5,210 nucleotides of DNA, from contig JAFZQL010000128.1 in the NCBI GenBank assembly GCA_017620435.1, forward strand, positions 1-5,210, in the 5' to 3' direction. Of this stretch, positions 1-5,210 are shown one piece after another. The position numbers were made by a program, and so were the translations under genes. Numbering within the stretch: position 1 is the stretch's first letter; each line of letters opens with the position of its first letter. This DNA is from Erysipelotrichaceae bacterium (GTDB taxonomy: Bacteria; Bacillota_I; Bacilli_A; Erysipelotrichales; Erysipelotrichaceae). A model generated the notes under the pieces. It was not told where the DNA came from. It saw only the letters and a list, made by a program, of their open reading frames with translations, and searched no databases.

Positions 1-215
1 ACTCTCACGACATCAACTATGAAATCGAAGAGGGTATCACGGTCGAAGTACCGAATGCGACGACCATCATCGTATCCGGCATCGACAAGCAGAGAGTCGG
101 TGAAGTCGCTTCGCAGATCAGAGGCTTCCGCAAGCCGGAACCCTACAAAGGCAAGGGTATCCGTTACCAGGGTGAACACATCATCCACAAGGAAGGCAAG
201 ACAGCTGCGGCTTAA
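1..215 (+). CDS. rplF: 50S ribosomal protein L6, C-terminal part
   Basis: This is the last 70 complete codons of L6; the reading frame enters from before the window (first full codon at base 3), so about 60% of the protein is missing. L6 binds 23S rRNA near the base of the L7/L12 stalk and the sarcin-ricin loop. The visible part is the second of the two L6 domains. It opens with Ser-His-Asp-Ile, as expected for the GHSH region, and carries the family signature KPEPYKGKGIRY about 25 residues from the end, followed by a KEGK tail extended by Thr-Ala-Ala-Ala. The gene ends with two in-frame stops in a row, TAA then TAG (213-218). It lies 21 bases before rplR, its usual partner in the spc operon. 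The identification is secure from both motif and position. Confidence 0.96.
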   Translation, partial: SHDINYEIEEGITVEVPNATTIIVSGIDKQRVGEVASQIRGFRKPEPYKGKGIRYQGEHIIHKEGKTAAA

Positions 216-236
216 TAGTGGGAAAGGAGTAAAGAT

Positions 237-593
237 ATGTATTCTAAACAGGATAAGAATAAAGCACGTCAGAGACGTCATGAACGTATTAGAAACAAAG
301 TATTCGGTACTGCCGATTGCCCACGCCTGAATGTTTTCCGCTCAAATGCACACATTCATGCTCAGATCATCGATGATGAGAAGGGCAACACACTGGTTTC
401 TTGTTCATCAGTAGAATTAAAGCTTGATAACGGCAGCAACATCGAAGCTGCCAAGACCGTCGGAACCAAGCTCGCTGAGAGAGCTCTGGAAAAAGGCATC
501 GAAGAAGTCTGCTTCGACCGCGGCGGATATCTCTATCATGGTCGTGTTCAAGCGCTTGCCGAAGCGGCAAGAGAAGCTGGCCTCAAGTTCTAA
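237..593 (+). CDS. rplR: 50S ribosomal protein L18
   Basis: This encodes the 5S rRNA-binding protein L18, which with L5 helps anchor 5S rRNA in the central protuberance of the large subunit. The product is 118 residues, against about 120 in Bacillus. A basic N-terminus (residues 7-21, rich in Lys/Arg) is followed by PRLNVFRSN (29-37), the HIHAQIIDD strand (39-47), and the C-terminal signature FDRGGYLYHGRV with AEAAREAGLKF at the end. Residue 28 is Cys where most relatives have Arg (family memory, not checked). The ATG at 237 is preceded by an AAAGGAG site (223-229). The stop codon at 591-593 is part of the Shine-Dalgarno sequence of rpsE, which favours translational coupling. Position between rplF and rpsE is the standard spc order. 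Confidence 0.98.
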   Translation: MYSKQDKNKARQRRHERIRNKVFGTADCPRLNVFRSNAHIHAQIIDDEKGNTLVSCSSVELKLDNGSNIEAAKTVGTKLAERALEKGIEEVCFDRGGYLYHGRVQALAEAAREAGLKF

Positions 594-602
594 GGAGTCA
601 TT

Positions 603-1148
603 ATGGAAAATACAAATAAAGATAACAGAAGAGACAACAGAAGACCGAGAAGATTTAACAGAGAAGTTAAAGAATTCGAAGAGAGAGTTGTTCAGATCAA
701 CCGTATTTCCAAGACTGTCAAGGGTGGCCGTAAGATGAGATTCTCAGCGATAGTCGTCGTCGGTGACAAGAAGGGCAGAGTGGGTTACGCTTTAGCGAAG
801 GCCAACGAAGTTCCCGATGCCATCAGAAAGGCTTCCGAACAGGCCAAGAAGAACGTCAAGAGAATTCCGTTAGTTGACGGATACAGAACAATACCGCATG
901 CAGTTACAGGCAACTACGGTGCAGGTCAGGTCGTCTTGAGACCGGCTGCTCCCGGTACCGGTATCGTCGCCGGCGGCGTTGTCCGTGCGATCCTCGAACT
1001 GGCGGGTGCGACTGACGTCATCACCAAGTGCGTCGGTTCACGTACACCTATCAACCAGGTTCATGCGACAATGAAGGCTTTAACGGAATTAAAGACAGTC
1101 AATTCCGTTGCCAAACTGCGCGACATGAAGGTTGAAGAAGTACGATAG
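603..1148 (+). CDS. rpsE: 30S ribosomal protein S5
   Basis: S5 lies at the mRNA entry channel of the small subunit with S3 and S4 and influences decoding accuracy. The 181-residue product is about 15 longer than the Bacillus protein. The excess is mostly an Asn/Arg-rich N-terminus (residues 3-18) containing DNRR twice in tandem. The core then begins at EFEERVVQINRISK (24-37). The loop VKGGR (39-43), the region where spectinomycin resistance changes are known in E. coli S5, is intact. The dsRBD-like N-domain runs through GDKKGRVGYALAKANEVPDAI. The C-domain has RPAAPGTGIVAGG (113-125), AILELAG (129-135) and GSRTPIN (145-151). The start at 603 is set by TAAGGAG (591-597), which overlaps the rplR stop. 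Only 10 bases separate the stop from rplO, so rpmD, normally next in Bacillus, is missing. Confidence 0.98.
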   Translation: MENTNKDNRRDNRRPRRFNREVKEFEERVVQINRISKTVKGGRKMRFSAIVVVGDKKGRVGYALAKANEVPDAIRKASEQAKKNVKRIPLVDGYRTIPHAVTGNYGAGQVVLRPAAPGTGIVAGGVVRAILELAGATDVITKCVGSRTPINQVHATMKALTELKTVNSVAKLRDMKVEEVR

Positions 1149-1154
1149 GAGGTG
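1146..1154 (+). promoter_or_regulatory. Shine-Dalgarno site that fixes the rplO start
   Basis: TAGGAGGTG begins in the rpsE stop codon. AGGAGGTG within it is an eight-base match to the complement of the 16S rRNA 3' end. The GGAGG core sits six bases before the ATG at 1159. It therefore selects that ATG over the upstream in-frame TTG at 1132, which has no such site and would add nine non-homologous residues. Confidence 0.85.
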
Positions 1155-1158
1155 TCTT

Positions 1159-1599
1159 ATGAACTTACATGAAATGAAATACAACGAAGGTGCAAGACAC
1201 ACGACGAAAAGATTAGGCAGAGGCCAGGCTTCAGGTCAGGGCAAGACTGCCGGAAAAGGCCACAAGGGTCAGAATGCCCGTTCCGGTGGCGGTGTCGCGA
1301 TCGGATTCGAAGGCGGACAGACGCCGATCTACAAGATCCTGCCGAAGAGAGGTTTCACCAACTTCAACCGTCTGGAATACGCTGTCGTAAACCTGACGGA
1401 ACTCAACCGCTTCGACAACGGTACGACAGTTACGCCTGAACTGTTAAAACAGGCAGGTATCGTCAGAAAGCAGCTTGACGGTATCAAAGTGCTCGGTAAC
1501 GGAAAACTGGAAAAGAAACTTACTGTTTCCTGCCATAAGATTTCCAAGAGTGCTCAGGCTGCGATTGAAAAGGCAGGCGGAAAAGTTGAGGTGATCTAA
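1159..1599 (+). CDS. rplO: 50S ribosomal protein L15
   Basis: L15 is a 23S rRNA-binding protein needed in large-subunit assembly; its extended glycine-rich N-terminus threads into the rRNA core. From the ATG at 1159 the protein has 146 residues, the same as Bacillus L15. It shows MNLHEMKYNEGAR at the start, then the basic Gly-rich stretch (about residues 17-50) with GRGQASGQGKTAGKGHKGQ and ARSGGG, then GFEGGQTPIYKILPKRGF. The globular C-terminal domain follows from about residue 75 and ends GKVEVI. A longer reading from TTG 1132 is possible but runs back into the end of rpsE and lacks a ribosome site, so it was not used. The stop (1597-1599) directly abuts the secY start with no gap, and the last codons of this gene carry the secY ribosome-binding site. 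Confidence 0.98.
   Translation: MNLHEMKYNEGARHTTKRLGRGQASGQGKTAGKGHKGQNARSGGGVAIGFEGGQTPIYKILPKRGFTNFNRLEYAVVNLTELNRFDNGTTVTPELLKQAGIVRKQLDGIKVLGNGKLEKKLTVSCHKISKSAQAAIEKAGGKVEVI
1588..1596 (+). promoter_or_regulatory. Shine-Dalgarno site for secY inside the rplO end
   Basis: GAGGTGATC is a nine-base uninterrupted match to the expected complement of the 16S rRNA 3' end and lies within the last codons of rplO. GAGG is eight bases from the GTG at 1600, supporting that GTG as the start. A strong site may compensate for the weaker GTG start codon; that last point is an inference. Confidence 0.75.
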
Positions 1600-2886
1600 G
1601 TGTTTAAAACATTCATAGATTTTCTCAAAAACAAGGATATTAGAAAGAAACTGCTGTTTACACTGTTTATTCTGTTCATCTTCCGTCTGGGTTCATCCAT
1701 TCCGGCTCCGGGCGTCAACACGCAGATCATCAAGCTGAGTGCGAACTCCCTGTTAAATATGATGAGCATTCTGGGTGGCGGATCCATCGAACAGATGTCG
1801 ATCTTCTCTCTGGGTGTAGGACCTTATATCACCGCCAGCATCATCATTGAACTGCTGGCCATGGATATCATTCCTGCTCTGGCAGAGATGGCAAAATCGG
1901 GTAAGAAGGGCCGTCAGCAGATGGACCGTATTACCAGATATCTGGGCGTCGTCATGGCACTGGTACAGGGCTACTTCATTGTCCAGTATCTTGACAGAGC
2001 GTACTCCGGCTACAACTTCATTGATAATCCGGGATTTACTTCTTATCTGTACATCTCGATCATCTTTACGGCCGGAACCATGTTCCTGCTGTGGCTGGCC
2101 GATCAGATCACATCAAAAGGTATCGGAAACGGTACTTCCATGATCATCTTTGCCGGCATCGTTGCGGATATGCCTACGACTTTCAGAACGGTCTATGAGA
2201 CCTTCCTGGGAGAGAACGCCACTTCCAAACTGGGCATGGGCGGTTTTATCGCCTACTGCATCATGTATGTGGCGATCATCGTACTGGTTGTTCTGATGCA
2301 GATGTCGGAAAGAAGGATCCCGATCCAGCAGTCTTCTTCAAGAGCTTTGAACAAGACCAAGGGCGATCTGAACCATCTGCCGCTGAAGATCAACTCGGCA
2401 TCTGTTGTTCCTGTCATCTTCGCGTCATCGCTGATACAGGGACCGCAGATCATCGCTTCCTGGGTCAACCAGGATGCCTATAACTGGCTGCAGAAGATCT
2501 GCGACTTCACCAGTCCGTGGTTTCTGTGCTTCTATGCCTTTCTGATCATTGTGTTTACCTTCTTCTACACCAATCTGACGATTGATCCGCAGAAGATGGC
2601 AGACGATCTGGGCAAGAACGGACAGTATATTCCGGGTGTTAGACCTGGTACCGAGACCAAGAACTATGTGTCCAAGGTCCTCAACAGAATTACGGTTCTG
2701 GGTGCTCTGCTGCTGACGTTCATCGCCATACTGCCGTATGTGGTATCGAATCTTACCGGCCTCCCGCAGCGTGCTGCTGTCGGCGGTACAGGTATCATCA
2801 TCGTTGTCGGCGTGGCAATGGATACGATTAAACAGCTGAAGTCTCAGCTTACTTCAAAACAGTACAAGAGTTTTGTCGGAAAATAG
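1600..2886 (+). CDS. secY: Protein translocase channel subunit SecY
   Basis: SecY is the pore of the SecYEG translocon in the cytoplasmic membrane, passing secreted proteins outward and membrane proteins sideways. The 428-residue product is close to the Bacillus length (431). About ten membrane segments can be seen, near residues 17-36, 65-93, 112-131, 148-169, 176-190, 214-235, 265-288, 308-327, 363-383 and 390-408. The plug region is around 50-64 (SILGGGSIEQ). Family signatures include GVGPYITASIIIELL (72-86), KGIGNGTS (173-180), ERRIPIQ (237-243), PLKINSASVVPVIFASSL (261-278) and IPGVRPGTET (344-353), the last holding the conserved cytoplasmic-loop arginine (R348) needed for SecA-dependent transport in E. 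coli. The start is GTG, directly after the rplO stop. Location inside the spc operon is the usual one. It appears full length and intact. Confidence 0.98.
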   Translation: MFKTFIDFLKNKDIRKKLLFTLFILFIFRLGSSIPAPGVNTQIIKLSANSLLNMMSILGGGSIEQMSIFSLGVGPYITASIIIELLAMDIIPALAEMAKSGKKGRQQMDRITRYLGVVMALVQGYFIVQYLDRAYSGYNFIDNPGFTSYLYISIIFTAGTMFLLWLADQITSKGIGNGTSMIIFAGIVADMPTTFRTVYETFLGENATSKLGMGGFIAYCIMYVAIIVLVVLMQMSERRIPIQQSSSRALNKTKGDLNHLPLKINSASVVPVIFASSLIQGPQIIASWVNQDAYNWLQKICDFTSPWFLCFYAFLIIVFTFFYTNLTIDPQKMADDLGKNGQYIPGVRPGTETKNYVSKVLNRITVLGALLLTFIAILPYVVSNLTGLPQRAAVGGTGIIIVVGVAMDTIKQLKSQLTSKQYKSFVGK

Positions 2887-2896
2887 GAGGTAGGGA

Positions 2897-3547
2897 ATGA
2901 ATCTTCTGATTATCGGTGCTCCCGGTGCCGGAAAAGGTACGGTATCGGATCGAATCATTAACGACTATGAACTGGTTCATGTTTCTACGGGCGATATGCT
3001 TCGGGAAGCGGTAAAGAACGGCACACCTGTCGGCCTGCAGGCGCAGGGTTATATGAACAGAGGCGAACTTGTTCCGGATGAAGTCATTCACGACATTATC
3101 GTGGAAAGACTTTCCAGGGACGATGTGGATGCCGGATTCCTGTTCGACGGTTATCCGCGGACAAAGAATCAGGCGATCGATCTGGACGAGATCCTGAAAC
3201 AGCTTGATAAGAAAGTCGACTGCGTGATCGATCTGGAAATTGATGATGAGGATCTGATCAAGAGGATCACAGGCAGAAGATTGTGTCCTGACTGCGGCGA
3301 GATCTATAACATTTATTACAAGCCGTCTTTGAAAGAAGGCATCTGTGATAAATGCGGCGGATCGCTGATTCAAAGAAAAGATGATAATCCGGACAGTCTG
3401 AAAGTCAGACTTCAGGAGTATCACAAGAATACTCAGCCTGTTATTGAGTATTATGAAGAGATGGGCATTGTCAGACATGTGGATGCTTCGAAATCGAAGG
3501 ATGAAGTGTATGATGATGTGAAAGCCATCTTGGAAGGGTTGTACTGA
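2897..3547 (+). CDS. adk: Adenylate kinase, zinc-binding type
   Basis: Adenylate kinase interconverts ATP + AMP and 2 ADP in the cytoplasm. The 216-residue protein has the P-loop GAPGAGKGT (7-15, Lys13), the AMP-site STGDMLR (30-36) and FDGYPRT (83-89, Arg88; Tyr86 where Phe is more common). The long LID domain holds GRR (126-128) and four cysteines C130, C133, C150 and C153 in CxxC-x16-CxxC spacing. This is the structural zinc site of Gram-positive adenylate kinases, so zinc binding is expected. The C-terminal region has DNPDSLKVRL (163-172) and VDAS. The length equals the long-LID class (217 in Bacillus). The Shine-Dalgarno AGGAGGT (2885-2891) begins inside the secY stop, with the ATG at 2897. 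Its stop TGA shares one base with the map start. The secY-adk-map order is typical of Bacillota. Confidence 0.98.
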   Translation: MNLLIIGAPGAGKGTVSDRIINDYELVHVSTGDMLREAVKNGTPVGLQAQGYMNRGELVPDEVIHDIIVERLSRDDVDAGFLFDGYPRTKNQAIDLDEILKQLDKKVDCVIDLEIDDEDLIKRITGRRLCPDCGEIYNIYYKPSLKEGICDKCGGSLIQRKDDNPDSLKVRLQEYHKNTQPVIEYYEEMGIVRHVDASKSKDEVYDDVKAILEGLY

Positions 3548-4299
3548 TGATTTCAATTAAGTCTCCGCGGGAAATCGAACTGATGGACATTGCCGGAAGC
3601 ATTGTCGCAAGAGTTCATAAGAAGATGGCAGAGATAATCAGACCAGGTATTTCAACCTTAGAGATCAACCGGATCGCCGAGGAAGTGATCCGCGAGAACG
3701 GTGCTACCCCGTCATTTAAAAACTATCAGGGTTTCCCATGTGCCGTATGCACGTCGGTCAACGACATGCTGGTGCACGGGATCCCTGATCATACGATCCT
3801 GAAAGACGGCGATATTATTACCGTCGACGTGGGAGCCTGCTACAAGGGCTACCACGGGGATTCGGGATGGACCTATACGGTGGGGAATGTTACAGATCCG
3901 AAAGTCCTGAAGCTTCTGGAAGTGACTGAGAAGGCTTTATATATCGGACTGGAACAGGTCAAACCGGGAAACCACGTAGGCGATGTATCCAACGCCATTC
4001 AGACTTATGTCGAGTCGTTCGGATTCGGAGTGCCGGCGGATTATACGGGACACGGGATCGGAAGAAGTGTTCATGAAGATCCTTATGTACCGAATGTCGG
4101 GAAACCGGGTACGATGGCCCTGCTGAAGAAGGGAATGTGCATCGCTGTTGAACCGATGGTATTCATGGGTTCACCGAAGTGCTATACTTTACCTGACGGC
4201 TGGGGAGTGAAAAGCTATGACCACTCCTGGGCGGCACATTATGAACATACCGTGGCGATCACGGATGATGGATATAAAATACTGACAAAGGAGGATTGA
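3547..4299 (+). CDS. map: Methionine aminopeptidase, type I
   Basis: This cytoplasmic metalloenzyme removes the initiator methionine from new proteins whose second residue is small. The 250-residue product has no N-terminal extension, as in the short bacterial type I class. All five metal ligands of the pita-bread fold can be placed: D94 (VDVGA), D105 (HGDSGW), H169 (YTGHGIGRSVHEDP), E202 (VEPMV) and E233 (HYEHTVA). The catalytic-site histidines H77 (VHGIP) and H176 are also present, so it should be active. The ATG overlaps the adk stop in TGATG, and a modest GGAAGGG site (3532-3538) lies eight bases upstream inside adk, so its translation is probably coupled to adk. The stop at 4297-4299 lies just after the Shine-Dalgarno site of infA. 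Bacillus has a small KOW-domain gene (ybzG) after map; there is no room for one here. Confidence 0.98.
   Translation: MISIKSPREIELMDIAGSIVARVHKKMAEIIRPGISTLEINRIAEEVIRENGATPSFKNYQGFPCAVCTSVNDMLVHGIPDHTILKDGDIITVDVGACYKGYHGDSGWTYTVGNVTDPKVLKLLEVTEKALYIGLEQVKPGNHVGDVSNAIQTYVESFGFGVPADYTGHGIGRSVHEDPYVPNVGKPGTMALLKKGMCIAVEPMVFMGSPKCYTLPDGWGVKSYDHSWAAHYEHTVAITDDGYKILTKED
4288..4294 (+). promoter_or_regulatory. Shine-Dalgarno site that decides the infA TTG start
   Basis: AAGGAGG lies within the last codons of map. It is ten bases before the TTG at 4305, an acceptable if slightly long spacing, but only one base before the alternative in-frame TTG at 4296, which is too close to be used. It therefore supports the shorter IF1 reading. 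Confidence 0.8.
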
Positions 4300-4304
4300 A
4301 CTAT

Positions 4305-4523
4305 TTGGCAAAACAGGACGTAATTGAAATTGAAGGTGTTGTCACAGATACCTTACCAAATGCACAATTCAAAGTGAAACTTGAAAATGGTCATGAGATC
4401 CTGGCTCACGTTTCTGGTAAAATCCGTATGCATTACATCCGCATTTTACCGGGCGATCGAGTGACAGTAGAGATTTCACCTTATGACTTAACACGTGGGC
4501 GTATAACGTTTAGACATAAATAG
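4305..4523 (+). CDS. infA: Translation initiation factor IF-1
   Basis: IF1 binds the A site of the 30S subunit during initiation and assists IF2 and IF3. Read from TTG at 4305 the protein has 72 residues, exactly the Bacillus length, and begins MAKQDVIEIEG as in the family. It is a single S1-like OB-fold with LPNAQFKVKLENGHEILAHVSGKIR (17-41), MHYIRILPGD (42-51) and SPYDLTRGRI (58-67). No ATG is available at the 5' end; the earlier TTG at 4296 would add three residues but lies against the ribosome-binding site. The gene starts five bases after the map stop. Base use differs from its neighbours: I counted 88 G/C in 219 bases (40%), with five of six arginines encoded by CGN and leucine mostly TTA. 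Function is certain; the start codon is very likely. Confidence 0.97.
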   Translation: MAKQDVIEIEGVVTDTLPNAQFKVKLENGHEILAHVSGKIRMHYIRILPGDRVTVEISPYDLTRGRITFRHK

Positions 4524-4538
4524 TCTAGGAGGGAAAAC

Positions 4539-4652
4539 ATGAAAGTAAGACCATCTGTAAAACCAATGTGCGATAAATGTCGTGTGATTAAACGCAAAGG
4601 TCGCGTTATGGTTATTTGTGAAAACCCTAAACACAAACAGAGACAAGGATAA
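4539..4652 (+). CDS. rpmJ: 50S ribosomal protein L36, zinc-type
   Basis: This small gene encodes 37 residues beginning MKVRPSVKPMCDKC, the canonical length and sequence of L36, the smallest large-subunit protein, which sits in 23S rRNA. The zinc-ribbon ligands C11, C14, C27 and H32 (in CENPKHK) are all present, so this is the C+ form. Bacteria with C+ L36 sometimes also carry a C- copy elsewhere that replaces it when zinc is scarce; none is in this window. The ATG is preceded by AGGAGG (4527-4532) with a six-base spacer. The gene lies between infA and rpsM, its normal place in Bacillota. G+C is low by my count (42 of 114 bases, 37%), like infA and unlike rpsM. Confidence 0.98.
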   Translation: MKVRPSVKPMCDKCRVIKRKGRVMVICENPKHKQRQG

Positions 4653-4669
4653 GGGGAGGAAAGAAATAA

Positions 4670-5035
4670 ATGGCTCGTATAGCTGGAGTTGATATTCCAA
4701 ACAATAAGCGTGTTGTCATCGCTTTAACTTACATCTACGGTGTCGGTCTGACAACGTCGAAGAAAGTGCTGGCTGAAAACAAGATCAGCGAAGATATCCG
4801 TGTAAAAGATCTGACCGATGAGCAGCTGAATGCCATCCGTAAGTCTTTAGACGAATACAAGCTCGAAGGCGATCTGAGAAGAGAAACGCAGCTCAACATC
4901 AAGCGTCTCATGGAGATTGCCTGCTACCGCGGTATCAGACATAGAAAAGGTCTTCCTGTAAGAGGTCAGAGAACCAAGACCAACGCTAGAACCCGTAAGG
5001 GACCTAGAAGAACAGTAGCTAACAAGAAGAAGTAA
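4670..5035 (+). CDS. rpsM: 30S ribosomal protein S13
   Basis: S13 sits in the head of the small subunit, contacts the P-site tRNA through its basic tail and forms bridges to the large subunit (23S rRNA and L5). The protein has 121 residues, as in Bacillus. It starts MARIAGVDIP, has the helical N-domain with YIYGVG (21-26), and carries the signature RGIRHRKGLPVRGQRTKT (87-104), followed by NARTRKGPRR and a lysine-rich end (NKKK). The start follows GGGGAGG (4653-4659), directly behind the rpmJ stop, with a ten-base spacer. I counted 167 G/C in 366 bases (46%). The stop TAA is fused to the rpsK ribosome site. In some bacteria S4 represses translation at the rpsM leader; the 17-base gap here leaves no room for a comparable intergenic structure. 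Confidence 0.98.
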   Translation: MARIAGVDIPNNKRVVIALTYIYGVGLTTSKKVLAENKISEDIRVKDLTDEQLNAIRKSLDEYKLEGDLRRETQLNIKRLMEIACYRGIRHRKGLPVRGQRTKTNARTRKGPRRTVANKKK

Positions 5036-5046
5036 GGAGATAAACA

Positions 5047-5210
5047 ATGGCACAGAAAGCAAAAACAAACACACGTAAAAGACGTGTCAAGAAGAATATT
5101 GCCAGTGGCGTTGCACATGTCCACTCAACATTCAATAATACAATCGTTACGATCACTGATGAAGCAGGCAACGTTATCGCCTGGTCAAGTGCCGGTGCAT
5201 TAGGATACAA
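5047..5210 (+). CDS. rpsK: 30S ribosomal protein S11, N-terminal part
   Basis: This is the start of S11, a platform protein of the small subunit that lines the mRNA exit region near the E site. Fifty-four full codons are visible before the window ends, out of roughly 130 expected. A basic N-terminus containing NTRKRRVKKNIASG (8-21) is followed by VAHVHSTFNNTIVTITD (22-38) and WSSAGALGY (46-54), all matching the family. The truncation is caused by the window edge, not by a mutation. The ATG at 5047 follows TAAGGAGA (5033-5040), where the TAA is the rpsM stop. rpoA is expected downstream but is not seen. Confidence 0.97.
   Translation, partial: MAQKAKTNTRKRRVKKNIASGVAHVHSTFNNTIVTITDEAGNVIAWSSAGALGY

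Noticed and set aside
19..330. A 103-codon + strand frame starting at ATG 19
   Set aside because: It overlaps the end of rplF and the start of rplR in another frame, and its Ser/Arg-rich translation is typical of a shadow frame.
1132..1158. A longer rplO starting at TTG 1132
   Set aside because: The extra nine residues are not L15-like, there is no ribosome site before 1132, and ATG 1159 with AGGAGGTG gives the canonical 146 residues.
2849..3556. A 235-codon open frame on the - strand across adk
   Set aside because: It lies wholly opposite a complete, motif-verified adk, its translation resembles no family I know, and the open frame is explained by the codon pattern of adk on the other strand.
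4273..4278. TATAAA before infA as a -10 box
   Set aside because: It encodes the normal end of map (DGYKIL) and has no recognisable -35 at the right distance; a weaker candidate than the extended -10 at 4180-4188.
4653..4669. An S4-type translational repressor structure before rpsM
   Set aside because: The E. coli alpha-operon pseudoknot needs a leader of about a hundred bases. Here only 17 bases separate rpmJ and rpsM and they are purine-rich with no visible pairing.
4488..4700. A 70-codon open frame on the - strand across rpmJ
   Set aside because: It spans the end of infA, all of rpmJ and the start of rpsM in antisense. The rpmJ product on the + strand is an exact-length L36 with all zinc ligands, so the antisense frame is a shadow.
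1..5210. A hidden novel system, mobile element, CRISPR array or RNA gene
   Set aside because: All sequence except gaps of 21 bases or less is taken up by recognised, intact translation and secretion genes in a conserved order. No direct-repeat arrays, inverted-repeat ends or tRNA-like folds were seen.

Overview
The window is the tail of the spc ribosomal-protein operon running into the alpha-operon genes of a Gram-positive-type bacterium (Bacillota). Every gene is on the + strand and almost every base is coding. The order is rplF (3' end only), rplR, rpsE, rplO, secY, adk, map, infA, rpmJ, rpsM, rpsK (5' end only). This matches the Bacillus-type order, including secY-adk-map-infA-rpmJ-rpsM-rpsK. 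Other pointers to Bacillota are the four-cysteine zinc lid of Adk, the zinc-type (C+) L36, and strong AGGAGG-type Shine-Dalgarno sites. The absence of rpmD (L30) between rpsE and rplO, together with a basic Asn/Arg-rich N-terminus on S5, suggests an Erysipelotrichia- or Mollicutes-related lineage. That placement is an inference, and no species can be named from the sequence alone.

Layout: positions 1-1599 carry 50S L6 (end), L18, 30S S5 and L15. Positions 1600-2886 carry SecY, the protein-translocation channel. Positions 2897-4299 carry adenylate kinase and methionine aminopeptidase. Positions 4305-4652 carry the two small, AT-richer genes for IF1 and L36. Positions 4670-5210 carry S13 and the start of S11. 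The largest non-coding gap is 21 bases. Several genes touch or overlap: rplO/secY abut, adk/map overlap by one base, and several Shine-Dalgarno sites are fused to the preceding stop codon. I found no terminator, RNA gene, mobile element or CRISPR array.

The genes form one protein-synthesis and export unit: ribosomal subunits and an initiation factor, removal of the initiator methionine (Map), membrane insertion and secretion (SecY), and adenylate balance (Adk). I found no novel system. The points worth a second look are the missing rpmD, the TTG start of infA, the 12-base tandem repeat in the 5' end of rpsE, the distinct base and codon use of infA-rpmJ, and a possible internal promoter near the end of map.
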